In this document: positions 18,301 to 25,417 of the stretch, piece by piece | Numbering within the stretch: position 1 is the stretch's first letter | Layout of the letters: every line of letters starts with the position of its first letter | IMG/VR virus record: IMGVR_UViG_3300042402_003577 | Coordinates: 1 to 64,000 of that record | Length of the DNA stretch: 64,000 nucleotides | Reading direction: 5' to 3' (one strand) | DNA from: a virus | Program-made: the position numbers and the translations under genes | The notes under the pieces: model-generated | What the model saw: the letters and a program-made list of their open reading frames with translations, nothing else | Told to the model about the DNA's origin: nothing | Database searches by the model: none

Positions 18301-20341
18301 CCTCCACTATTTCTGGAGCCATACTATTCCAAACATTCTCTAAAAATACTGCTTTTCCTCCTTCAGTTTCCCACAAAGATTTACCATTTGCCATTATTTT
18401 TTCTTTGTTTGACTCAAAATCATTTGCAAGCCATTTCATTACTTCTGGATTATTGATTGTATATTCCATATCCCCACCAAAAGCATTTATTATTTGACCT
18501 TCAGGGGAGTATTGAACCTTTACTTTATCTCCTGTAGGTAGTATTCTATCAACATATTTATCATCTTTAAATATAGATAGTTTAAAATGACTATCTTGCT
18601 GAGTTAAATTATCAAATAAATCAGTATTATTTATAATATTTTCAGTCCACTCAGGTGTATAAGCCTCCCCTCCTCTAAAAGGGGCTGTGGCTAATTGAGT
18701 GCCTATTTGAGCTGCAGCCGCTGTTTGGTTTGCAGTAAAATCACCTGCTTTTAATGCAGTCCAAGCGGTATTATACAACGCTTTATCAAAACCTGCTTTA
18801 GATAAAACTCCCTGTTCTTCTACATTTTTATCTAATATAGCTGTACGGACTGCTTCTTTTCTTCCTATATTTTCTACTTTATTTAAGGTACCAAATGCCT
18901 TAGCTTTTTCTTCATTATAAATATCTACGTTAGCCAATGATAACAATTTCCATTTACCATCCCGTATTGTAGTAATAGCAGATTTACTATAAGTATCTGC
19001 TATATTCTGAAAATCAGGATTATTAAATAGTTTTATATCATTTTCTGATAACTTACCTATATTTGCGTATAACCCCTCTTCCCTCTCCTTTTTTGCAGTC
19101 AAATATGTGTCTATTTTTCCGACTACTTCCGACTTAGGTATACCAATTTCAGACTGTATTTTATCATATAACGGGGTTAGATTATTATCTAAGTTATTAG
19201 CAGCCAGCCTATATGATTTATCTACAGCGGTTTTTTCAAGTTGTTCTGCAGTTAGGTTTGTAAACTTTTCTGTCTTTGTATTTTTTTTAAGAGAATAGTC
19301 AAGAAAATATATAATAGGATTCCATCTACCCTCCATTAAAATATCAATAAACCCGTCTTTTTTATCCTCTTCTTTTATTTCCGCTGTCGGAAATATTTTT
19401 GTGGTAATTTCCCCTATTTTTTCTCTTGCTTTTTTAGACCCAGATTCTATAGAAGGATCTATATATGAACCTGCTTTTTTCATTGCTTCTGCGTTATTAT
19501 AAGGTGCATTTTTAAAAGGATTAACCCCTTTTCCTACAAAATCCAAAAACTTTTGATTCTCATTTTTAAGCGTTTCTGCTTGTGAAATCTCTTTGTCTAT
19601 ATCTGAATTATGCTCCCATGTATTTTTAATGGCTTTTGCATATCCAAAAACATTTAATCCAACAAGAGGGGCTTCTACTTTGCTTAATTCATCTAAATAA
19701 CTCTTTTTTTCCTTAGCTTTGTTCTCTATCGTTGTTTTATTTGCTTGAATTTTATTTTTATAATTTATAGTCTCTTGCTCTTGTTCTATGGGATTTAAAT
19801 TTCTTCCCTCTCTTCTAAGTTTTTCTACATTTAAATTTAAAATCTCTTGTTCTTTTTGTCCAGTATAATCCACTTTATATGTTTTTACTACTGGTTCCGC
19901 CCCAAAAATAGCAAATCTACTCGGCACATAAGTAGCGTAATTACTAGGGTCTTCCTGTAACTTATTATACTTGTCTTCTACCGCTTTTATTTTTTGCCCA
20001 TATTCTTTATCTAGAACAGTTATAGGAGTTGTTTTAGAGAAAGGATAAGGAGTTTCTGGTTTTTGCTCTACAAATTTTTCACTAATAAGTTCAGCTTTAG
20101 GGGCTTTTTTCTCATCTCCTAAAAAGAAACTTTTAACTCCTTCAAAAAACCCAGGCTCTTCTTGTTGAGGAGTAACTTTTGGCGCAACATTGGTTTGTTG
20201 TACAGGGGTTTGTTGATTTGATACACTAAATTTATTTTTAAAATCATTTGCGTAATTAATAACATCTTGTTGACTAGCTCCTCTTGCCAACATTTGCTTT
20301 ATATTAGAATCTAATTGCGCTCTTCTTTGTGGGTCTAACAT
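9398..20341 (-). CDS. 3647-aa polyvalent virion protein (nuclease-like, ART, zincin domains)
   Basis: The largest gene. The N-terminal ~650 residues are helical and charged. Hydrophobic stretches near 690 (LLVGAGAGKIAGALI) and 750 may cross a membrane. Around 1490-1560 a PD-(D/E)XK-like pattern ends in VHLVDFKSF. Near 2170 FFHKSN ... ASYYT may be a divergent ADP-ribosyltransferase (ART) fold. About 2630-2840 is a clear ART-PolyVal domain: FKAWFEGSKVVDENGQP, VYHGS, FFTT, then PNQIKSATENIGSF and DIRYQ. At about 2873 DTSIHEFGHLWLSW is a zinc-metalloprotease motif. The C-terminus (about 3480-3620) carries a domain with RFVHDFFGHAKLG and NAWRVHVQMY that recurs in phage polyvalent proteins. It ends with TAG. 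It is probably packaged and ejected; domain calls are by motif, the role is inferred. Confidence 0.85.
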   Translation of the reverse strand: MLDPQRRAQLDSNIKQMLARGASQQDVINYANDFKNKFSVSNQQTPVQQTNVAPKVTPQQEEPGFFEGVKSFFLGDEKKAPKAELISEKFVEQKPETPYPFSKTTPITVLDKEYGQKIKAVEDKYNKLQEDPSNYATYVPSRFAIFGAEPVVKTYKVDYTGQKEQEILNLNVEKLRREGRNLNPIEQEQETINYKNKIQANKTTIENKAKEKKSYLDELSKVEAPLVGLNVFGYAKAIKNTWEHNSDIDKEISQAETLKNENQKFLDFVGKGVNPFKNAPYNNAEAMKKAGSYIDPSIESGSKKAREKIGEITTKIFPTAEIKEEDKKDGFIDILMEGRWNPIIYFLDYSLKKNTKTEKFTNLTAEQLEKTAVDKSYRLAANNLDNNLTPLYDKIQSEIGIPKSEVVGKIDTYLTAKKEREEGLYANIGKLSENDIKLFNNPDFQNIADTYSKSAITTIRDGKWKLLSLANVDIYNEEKAKAFGTLNKVENIGRKEAVRTAILDKNVEEQGVLSKAGFDKALYNTAWTALKAGDFTANQTAAAAQIGTQLATAPFRGGEAYTPEWTENIINNTDLFDNLTQQDSHFKLSIFKDDKYVDRILPTGDKVKVQYSPEGQIINAFGGDMEYTINNPEVMKWLANDFESNKEKIMANGKSLWETEGGKAVFLENVWNSMAPEIVEEMPSLLVGAGAGKIAGALIRGAANERRLAQGAEFMINVASNMTEQYPSIYKKYQEAAQDKDNPFPALATSGALAFATLLTSTLESKAIGLTGNDINKVIMPEAIEASSEAVKIINKEFAKIPDITLREKLTNAAINKVMFQNIMSSAGRVLKTSAKVGGQEATEEVILEPLVNVAANFINEKITGDKAYNQETLKDLNFLNPDVAITSFFTGSTLSQGMDIVQSMSTKGPFSKEDYLKTAFENEATFTSMVDIMTQSGNNNFSEADQAKMMTDYSALKDSYNARKSELGVNDEALATLNFANPVIKSFANSIGLTEESLSKVNSGRTFDNAIIRQSLNERELAEKKIALDEEAAKGNVSVSPEGTYKTVGSNPLTEELGKKISDYEQLQLSNNNLTNFIDTFNKETKPVQKQYIQELNQVTSEATDLIRARNSQEGSYAYKAVSNAIMDKQMAMSQLEKVNAEIETAVIDGTDTQELQVKKQTLEKTIKTSDKTINTLKKQYKAGRFDTQNEAIARRDEFRTASLVLQEKLQSMAGVDATDEEIEQSEINDAYADYLDAYKALKKSNSTLKKEYGVEVLDSKFTPISLEEFQASKNNIKEKNATTKKLAENKGTLGDVERLIGLEYATGAKQTSDRSQVITPKNKEDIKAILEDKEQVYEYAKRLGFENKKSYAQTKKAVKTYLNKQLSTQDETRLEGISGIFVEKIITQVNGNPMFEVDGNLYKPAGYSVSPTMMTQEERNTVLTNAVISEIAKQVFNNSLLLTPYNVSQIINKVIIESGFDTEVGIDNRSLQFIAETILALKSDLDAKGFAYKFNDEVVTSKLSEDEGRGYEGIATTPILTVVDNEGSVHLVDFKSFSGSYEASATGWSNDLTEIQAIFQDNGITMASINVVPIRVYNNYTTENGLTNLNLEKKSFNYIANNDNTISRTLLQLTTSDPVLTTLEEEGLLTQEEVESFDEIPLDEEDTPATTADNLKEDSLVVLESDIPVQETEVTVIQPEIEATEEDMKVEDKNKSTKTTSKKAMKEDTQVFMAGLGKGLYIQVDDHKGAFYTIKIFGDNVLANKYGKKRMTLKDLKDVYEKNKWVMPKSFEGKGTYQVLNADTQTPVLSKNYVEFVQPNGFVEVVNDVAVAADIIGTEVEIVENNEKGNNDKDEVQKDFKNKASLSIVNANGEKIAMVAPNSPLRENLKISNKKGLNRLQPTKARIKDIQFNDFNRAPLQSFADWEKNAIASGVLVPGEYEMVYVGVEDKQRVFKNQNGVVVPGKVPTNAPLGASYLFMTNFPNKNIIIPMVTPKLSELGYSSQDLKAVLDLIDRNKLTANNVDGVDIYPNFIAELDALVKNNKLKNPKLVNLQYLLSSELGGRKLDLRASSTQSQIDKLDSILPYTDGNQDLNDGILISFLLDRIITMNEDTLGSHKIGVNPNILFADNALVLDNVKSKPVPKKQVLLSAVAKNKNTDLVKDTYYESFLTETEDGENYVFFHKSNAPVAEINAGIDSRKFYSLRTSREEKATQYGVASYYTLPTDEERMVGGTVYTVKVPKKQVYPMNTDPNGYRSMAETIIPENTPFREANIKKEMVKMAAEDGYKMAVGTWYYDPAGEPITGPAMRADAIVPLVPETLTYKKATDQEIEHPLKARIIALRSLIEIAKEFEGARGDVQDYSKGYHIAQNLRIYGRIPTNTQFDIMVANLPEKVQGKAEEARNLISTINSTQEESPSGAASELMSSVVGRLKETGLANEVFEMSNEEIEDKLIELGVEAETTKQVTRSIESRGGQRGTRFESAVAPESIVKFFNINTMGNTLDTKDAMETLSAISNYIDLDVSITSPTYSELQAFVEQLNNKIDSGSVDFSIIEEETGVTQKDIEKFLGTAEKRLASFESKNNIQFQKISGGISIQEAMKRNNGNPLNLAPNGKPSILYQSYKDLGYSDSEAERLTAQTFSDEFKAWFEGSKVVDENGQPLIVYHGSDKLKDINIFKSDKGYDYNFFTTEEAEARRYIAENSVIWKDTQGIGSFFIKTNKTLHIRKDGLPIDLINYIEKNSTNIYKEANEKYSLEEEMFFEDYDWLLNDYSKSEKQITEDWANLSESEKIKIILRRGSNDWKLLETPTLQTFIKENYDSFATNESEGINIAVYSPNQIKSATENIGSFSTQSNDIRYQQLSDKGINLTTAGFVYNGDVYLNMDKMNLDTSIHEFGHLWLSWAKNNLEEIYQRGLELAKSEEAEPYRQYVMETQPDLKVDSDAFLEEVLAQTIGDNGAKLVEENSAKTKSWLQELWNAIGQILGLSQYTSEQIQAMDLNQFSRAIATDLFKGSPIEALYANQIYGDDKVKVEVVYIEEGKKQELIEQGLLKETDNLNHLEGGVFVTTSPDDMLVGNVSILNVDGEKISSSISTEGNGGLFYVTKYGNVWAYSNLNRANAAIKSINESLLKNGGKTHLVLTKGSDAKLLSNPQGVTSTLKVAEALLDAELISRQDMRRSVIDALKSYDITLDIPLTASVTQIKDALDANFSDVNASSFEKRGNVLKSILGNMAKKESFKGNLEQIANFLNTNVKNVSKVDDFINTIALVSAEKFTKGLSGSDIYASIEITNPVKIDESKDHSTFGYGLIMVDENNKKIKPVLTLISGKYSAFDILDEQGRSIDEIEGNRAKQELLFRSTVTGTSNTGLGKGRLSKEGQENKLVQKSVVVAPGNRLFNNPLLDATTIANKYNEENGLEPMVDNTITKIDKPFAIRLSKAYDDMVATPFEEETQEAYKALVEETIAQHRAILAEGYRVEMSTSEYDNAQEMIDDLRENKRMKIFSTEAGFGDTPITEEQRKENPLLQVTEFKDANNVPLLANDVFRFVHDFFGHAKLGNGFGPVGEENAWRVHVQMYSPTARKAITSETRGQNSFVNFSGINDEAFKVRDEARKLRKEGKLAEAKVLSDQVYKMMKFADQKVGILPEWAYKIPSENLEDTTSIPDCV

Positions 20342-20359
20342 TTTTATAAATTAAATTTA

Positions 20360-21775
20360 TTATTTTTTAAATACAGGGTCTCCATTAGCATCTAATCCTG
20401 CGTAATTCCCACCATCTGTTGATGTAGTAGAAGTATTACCTCTATTACCTGTTACTGAGTTTTCAAAATTAGTTTTAAGGGCTCTAATTTCTCCTGTTTT
20501 TCCTGTTTTACTTTCCACTATAATAGAAACTGTACCATCATTATTATCTTTAAAGTTTCCTGTAGGTTTATAGGCAGAAGAATAATTTTCTGGATCATAA
20601 GTTATTTCCTCTCCTCTTGTATTTATTCCTTTTAAATTCTCTACTTTTGGGAGACTAGTCTTAATTGTTTTTCCTGTTTTATCCTTAGTCATACTGACTG
20701 CTTTAGTTAAGAAATTAGAGAGGGCATTAAACCGTGACGTATCATCCATTGGTTTACCATCAGTTACAATATTAGTATCGGTATAATTTACAAAAGATGG
20801 TTTAGGTCCTTTTGTAGTACCTGTTACACTGGGAAAATTTGCATTTTTTTCAGCCGCAAATCTTTCAGCATCTCTACCTGCTTCCGCAACTCTTATTCTT
20901 GCCCCAAGATCAACCTCTTCTCTAGGCATTCCCACTTTTACTGTAGGAGCAGTTGTACCAAATTTAGCCGCTGAAGACTTAAACATGTTGTTAATAACAT
21001 CGTCAATAGAGCTTCCTCTAGTTTTCTCATAGTTTCCTCTTCTATTATACCAAGACTGGAATTCAGGATCTTGCATTAACCCTTGTTTAAATGAATTGAA
21101 AGCTGTTAATAGTTTACCTGCGGATTTGTCCTCTATAGCTTTTTCTTGTAACCCATATACACCATATTTAACAATAGCAGTTTGTACATCAGGAGGTACT
21201 TGTTTAGCAAACTCATCTGCTTTTGTTTGTAAATCGTATTCCTTATAAATAGGATTAAAAGTAAAATCGTTAGTTTCCCCTCTTAAAAATTTTTGATAAT
21301 TTCCTTCATTTGCATTGTTCCAAGGTTGGTCTGCAATTTCAGGTTTTTCAAATTTCATTTTTTCATAGCTCATAGCATCCTGAGAAGCTTGGACAGCTCC
21401 TTGTAAAACAGGGTCATTTTTAGCCTTTATTAAGCTAGTATTCAATGAAGTGAAGTTTGCAGAGTCAGATAACTGAAGCTGTCCCATATTGTCTATAATA
21501 GCCCCTAATTTATTATCTAACTGACCTTGTAAATCATCAAATCTTTTATGTAACTTTACTTTTTCTAAAATTGCATCTCTTTGTTTTAATACTTCGTCTA
21601 AACGCTTGTTAGCTACTTCTTGAGCAAACTGAGCGTTTTGATTTATAAGCCCCATATTTAATCCCTGGAAATCAGCAAAATCTATATCGGCCCATTCGGG
21701 GCTATACATTATTTGCTGGCCTATACCTGCAGAAGAAGGGGAAAACCCTCCTGATGGATTTCTTTGTCTAGCCAT
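20360..21775 (-). CDS. Probable internal virion protein (471 aa)
   Basis: A 471-aa protein that begins with a disordered Ser/Gly/Pro segment (MARQRNPSGGFSPSSAG), then a helical region rich in Gln, Lys and Ala (about 40-260) likely to form coiled coils, and a Gly/Thr/Lys-rich C-terminus. There is no catalytic motif. It starts 2 bases before the end of the preceding gene's stop region and is followed 18 bases later by the 3647-aa gene. In crAss-like phages this location holds cargo proteins that fill the portal/tail lumen; that role is inferred from context, not from sequence similarity. Confidence 0.65.
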   Translation of the reverse strand: MARQRNPSGGFSPSSAGIGQQIMYSPEWADIDFADFQGLNMGLINQNAQFAQEVANKRLDEVLKQRDAILEKVKLHKRFDDLQGQLDNKLGAIIDNMGQLQLSDSANFTSLNTSLIKAKNDPVLQGAVQASQDAMSYEKMKFEKPEIADQPWNNANEGNYQKFLRGETNDFTFNPIYKEYDLQTKADEFAKQVPPDVQTAIVKYGVYGLQEKAIEDKSAGKLLTAFNSFKQGLMQDPEFQSWYNRRGNYEKTRGSSIDDVINNMFKSSAAKFGTTAPTVKVGMPREEVDLGARIRVAEAGRDAERFAAEKNANFPSVTGTTKGPKPSFVNYTDTNIVTDGKPMDDTSRFNALSNFLTKAVSMTKDKTGKTIKTSLPKVENLKGINTRGEEITYDPENYSSAYKPTGNFKDNNDGTVSIIVESKTGKTGEIRALKTNFENSVTGNRGNTSTTSTDGGNYAGLDANGDPVFKK

Positions 21776-21777
21776 AA

Positions 21778-24700
21778 TTATCTTTTATATCTGTTAGCTG
21801 ATAAAATATTATCTAATAAAGTCCCCGCAATAGGATTATTATAAGAACCTGTATTTCCTAAAATTTGATTTACAAACATTTGTCCTTGTTCTCCTTTAAA
21901 CATATCTGGTTTAGAAGCCATAATATTTAACATTTCCATTTTTTGATTTTGTTCTTTTTGAGCGTTTTCTCCCATGCTTTTAGAGTATTCTGAATATATC
22001 TTTGCATCTTTAACAGCTTTTTCCCCAAATAAGTTCCTTTTAAAGTTCAACATATTTTGCATATTAGTTAAATTCTGGTTTCTAACCCCCATATTACTAC
22101 CTAATAAATCTTGTTGAAGTCCTTGGGTTTCATTATATAGAGCTACATTTGTCTGATTTAACTTACTTAAAGTATCTCCAAGTTGGTTATAAGCTTGAGC
22201 CCCTGCATTTGCAATATTACCTGCTAATGTACTCCAGTCTCCTGTTTGGTTTGCTAAAGCATTTGCAGTGTTTCTTTGAGCTCTTTCGATATTATATAAA
22301 ATATTTCCTACAGGTACTTCGTTCTTTCTGCTTCTGATATAAGTATCAGGAGTTTCCATTATATATAATGGATTTTGTGCAAGACCTGCCTCAAGTACAG
22401 CTTGGTTGGCCCCTAGCCCTCTACCTAATTGACCTTCAAGTAGACCAAAGTTAAATCTATTCTGCATAGGAACTCTTGCCGCAGGAGCTATTGGAGTATT
22501 TTCACTTAATATCTGTTGTTCTGCTTTTTGTGCAGGAGTTTGATTTGGCTCTAATTTGGTTCTTACAACATTAGGTACAACTATATTATTTGGATTAGCA
22601 GGATCATATCCCCATCCATAAGCTTCATTTAATCCTTGAGATTTCATCCAAGCATCTTTTTCAGCATTTGAAGAAAAAGTTTGAGGTATAAATCTTTGGG
22701 TACGTCTGTCCCACTGTGCATCTAAGTTATTACCTGTATTTAATATTTCCAATTCTTTTGGATCAGTAATAACACTATATATATCTTTTAATGCTTCAGG
22801 AGATAAATTAGCTACTTGTCCATAAGTTCCTTTATTAGAACTATTTACTCCATATTTTTTTAATTTATTAACAAATTCTTTATTGCCTTGTAAGTCTTGT
22901 ATAGTTTTCCAAGTAGGAGCTACAGATTTTGCAGTAATATTTCTATTAAAATCAGGGTTTAATTTATCTACAGCTATTTGTCTAATTTCTTGTACTTTCT
23001 TTAATGCATCTTGATAGCCTTTGCTATTTTTTAGTACAGATTCCTTTAAATATCCTGGATCTTTTGGATCCACCGTTATTTTAACATAAGCAGACTCTAA
23101 ATCATTAAATTCTTTTTCTGATAAAACATTTTTTAATGTTTGAAAGTTATCTCTAAACCATCTATAAGCTTCTGGAGAACCAGGGTCCCAAGTACCTCCT
23201 TTCCAAGAAGAGTTTTGATAATTATTAAATCTATTTTCAGAATTTGCGTTCGCCCTTTCTTTATCACTAAATGTTCTATTGGGATTATAATTTTTAACCC
23301 CTTTAGGTATATACCAAGGCTGGTAAGTATCTAAAGCAACAAAGTTACCTTGTGCATCTAAATATCCTGTAGCAGGTGTTGCCCCAGATATATAACCTTC
23401 TTCAGGAGGTACCGATGTAAAATTTCTGTTTCTACTAAAATAATCTGCTGCTGAGTTTACCGCAGTAGGCGTTCCTTCATTACTAATTCCTAGGTTAGAG
23501 AGCATACCCACATTATAATCAATAGGATTTCCAAACTCATCTAATTCTGGTCTGTTATATATAACTCCCATATTTCCACGGGTTCCTCCTTGATATTTAT
23601 TCACCATTCCTCCATAAGCCATCATTTGTTCTTCCATAACAGCTCCCTCTGCTAATTCTTTTCCTGATTTAATTAAATCATTCATTTGTATAGACAAGTC
23701 TAAGTAGGCTTTTTTGTTACCTTCTTTTAATTTGTCAGTATCAAAAGCATTTGGAGTAGATTTATTTTGATATTTATTTTTAGCATACTCAGAAATATCT
23801 GCAGGAGAAAGTTTTTTACCGTTTTTCTTTCCGTATTTACTCTGATATACTTGTGATAATTTTTTAATATCTTGCTCTGCATTTTCAGGCTTAAACATCT
23901 GCATCAATTGTACATACTGGTCAGGAGTAAGTTTATTACGAGCACTTTGAATGTGTGATCCTCCAGGTAATAAATCTGTTACTTCTCCATCTGACATATT
24001 TTCGTGAGATGTAGTAGCTTCTACTGACTTAATTGTGCCATCAGGAAGAGCAACTTGTTCTGCCTGTCCTTCAAAAGTTTCTGTCTGTACAGGAATACCT
24101 TCTGTCATGCTATTTAACATACCTCCTTCTTCATATATTCTACCTCCCATAGCTTTCTTCCATCCTGCAGCGTTCTTTGCAAAATTAGCCATTTTTACTA
24201 CGTCAGCAGTATATTTACTTCTATTAGCCATTACTTTATTGGCAGCTTCTTGAACAGTCATTCCTCGTTTAGCCGCCCATTCAGTAAACTTACCTTCATT
24301 GGCAGGGTTAATATTAATTCCTCCGCCCATAGCATACATAAAATCATCTTCTTCATACCCCATCATAGGACCTGCTATCATGCCGCCTCCTGGGTACATT
24401 GTAGGATAATTGTAATCTGCTTGATAATCCATCATATCACTTCCTACCATACCACCCCCAGGGTAATACGTTGGATATTCTACATATCCCCCCATATTAT
24501 AAGGATTCTGACCTGCAAGCATTAATTGTTCTACTTCAGGAAGGATTCCCCCATCGGCCCAAGTACCAAATCTTTTGTGCCAATATAATGGAGAAAACGG
24601 ATCCCTTGCTTTTGCTGAATCTTTTCCTCCCATTCTTGACCAAAAATTATCTCTTCTTTTTTCAGACTTATGTTGTTTGAAATCTTGCATTCCTCTCCAT

Positions 24701-25407
24701 CCGCCTTGAACTACTTTATATTTATCGTCTTTTTTAGCTAAGACTTTCCATTTATGTTTTCCGTCACCTTGTTTCTTTTGACCCACTTTGGTGAATCCCA
24801 TATTCTTATATCTCTGAGGGATTCCTCCTCCATCTGCATACTCCTCTACTTCCCCGCCCATAGACATGTTAGAGATTATATTTTCTTGAACAGCTTTTGG
24901 TAAAGCTTTAAATCCTTCATTATTAATTCCGCCTCCGTTATAATAACTGTCTACCATACCACCCATAGCCATATTAGCTATTATGTTTTCTTGTACAGAT
25001 TTAGGAAGTGCTTTAAATCCAGGATTATCAATGCCTCCGCCCTCAGCATATTCATCTACATATCCCCCCATTGCAGCTTTTTTCCATTTACCACCTTTTT
25101 CTTTATACCATTTAGCAGCAAAACCATTTGCATACGCTGAAGGGTAAACATCATATTTTGATTTAGCAGCAGCTTTAGCCTTACTCCATAATGAAGGATT
25201 GGTAGGAACATTTCCTCCATTTGCCATTTCTTCTACCTCCATTTCTTCCATATCAGATTCCTCATCTTCGTTTTCTTGTTGTTGGTATTTAGCAACAATT
25301 TCTTTGGCTTCAGGATGAGCTTTGAAAAATGTTTCCTTATTTGGAAACTTTTTGTAAAATTCAGCCTCTGTCTTTACACCTGCTATTTTTAATAATAATT
25401 CTTTCAT
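21778..25407 (-). CDS. Modular Gly-Gly-motif virion protein (about 1209 aa)
   Basis: I chose the ATG at 25407 (MKELLLKIAG); an upstream ATG at 25428 would overlap the previous gene by 11 bases. The first ~450 residues are a string of short conserved phage modules: AEFYKKFPNKETFFK; NPSLWSKAKAAAKSKYDVYP with NGFAAKWYKEKGG; RYKNMGFTKVG with FWSRMGG and DPFSPLYWHKRFGTW; and GKFTEWAAKRGMTVQEAANK. They are separated by linkers of the type xMGGxV or YADGGGI. A 35-residue unit (GFKALPK...) is repeated. A SHENMSDGEV/LPGGSHI stretch follows, then a long Asn/Gln-rich helical C-terminus. Catalytic residues are not evident. It is probably an internal virion protein; I recall such modules from other phage and marine-virus proteins. 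Confidence 0.75.
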   Translation of the reverse strand: MKELLLKIAGVKTEAEFYKKFPNKETFFKAHPEAKEIVAKYQQQENEDEESDMEEMEVEEMANGGNVPTNPSLWSKAKAAAKSKYDVYPSAYANGFAAKWYKEKGGKWKKAAMGGYVDEYAEGGGIDNPGFKALPKSVQENIIANMAMGGMVDSYYNGGGINNEGFKALPKAVQENIISNMSMGGEVEEYADGGGIPQRYKNMGFTKVGQKKQGDGKHKWKVLAKKDDKYKVVQGGWRGMQDFKQHKSEKRRDNFWSRMGGKDSAKARDPFSPLYWHKRFGTWADGGILPEVEQLMLAGQNPYNMGGYVEYPTYYPGGGMVGSDMMDYQADYNYPTMYPGGGMIAGPMMGYEEDDFMYAMGGGININPANEGKFTEWAAKRGMTVQEAANKVMANRSKYTADVVKMANFAKNAAGWKKAMGGRIYEEGGMLNSMTEGIPVQTETFEGQAEQVALPDGTIKSVEATTSHENMSDGEVTDLLPGGSHIQSARNKLTPDQYVQLMQMFKPENAEQDIKKLSQVYQSKYGKKNGKKLSPADISEYAKNKYQNKSTPNAFDTDKLKEGNKKAYLDLSIQMNDLIKSGKELAEGAVMEEQMMAYGGMVNKYQGGTRGNMGVIYNRPELDEFGNPIDYNVGMLSNLGISNEGTPTAVNSAADYFSRNRNFTSVPPEEGYISGATPATGYLDAQGNFVALDTYQPWYIPKGVKNYNPNRTFSDKERANANSENRFNNYQNSSWKGGTWDPGSPEAYRWFRDNFQTLKNVLSEKEFNDLESAYVKITVDPKDPGYLKESVLKNSKGYQDALKKVQEIRQIAVDKLNPDFNRNITAKSVAPTWKTIQDLQGNKEFVNKLKKYGVNSSNKGTYGQVANLSPEALKDIYSVITDPKELEILNTGNNLDAQWDRRTQRFIPQTFSSNAEKDAWMKSQGLNEAYGWGYDPANPNNIVVPNVVRTKLEPNQTPAQKAEQQILSENTPIAPAARVPMQNRFNFGLLEGQLGRGLGANQAVLEAGLAQNPLYIMETPDTYIRSRKNEVPVGNILYNIERAQRNTANALANQTGDWSTLAGNIANAGAQAYNQLGDTLSKLNQTNVALYNETQGLQQDLLGSNMGVRNQNLTNMQNMLNFKRNLFGEKAVKDAKIYSEYSKSMGENAQKEQNQKMEMLNIMASKPDMFKGEQGQMFVNQILGNTGSYNNPIAGTLLDNILSANRYKR
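24811..25020 (-). repeat. Two tandem 105-nt coding repeats (35 aa each)
   Basis: Within the Gly-Gly-motif gene, two adjacent 105-nt units (25020-24916 and 24915-24811) each encode GFKALPKxVQENII followed by an N-M-x-MGG-x-V linker and a GGGI turn. The two copies differ at about a third of positions in DNA, so this is an older duplication. Confidence 0.75.
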
Positions 25408-25417
25408 ATTAATTTTT

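Noticed and set aside
2554-20341. Virion RNA polymerase expected in crAss-like giant proteins
   Set aside because: I looked for a DxDGD-type catalytic motif in the 2075- and 3647-aa proteins and found none; if the phage has this polymerase it lies outside the window.
24250-24525. Plus-strand ORFs lying opposite the long minus-strand genes (this and many others up to about 130 aa)
   Set aside because: They lie entirely within stronger reading frames, have no leader or motif, and have Ser/Leu/Phe-rich composition typical of reverse-strand shadows of AT-rich genes.
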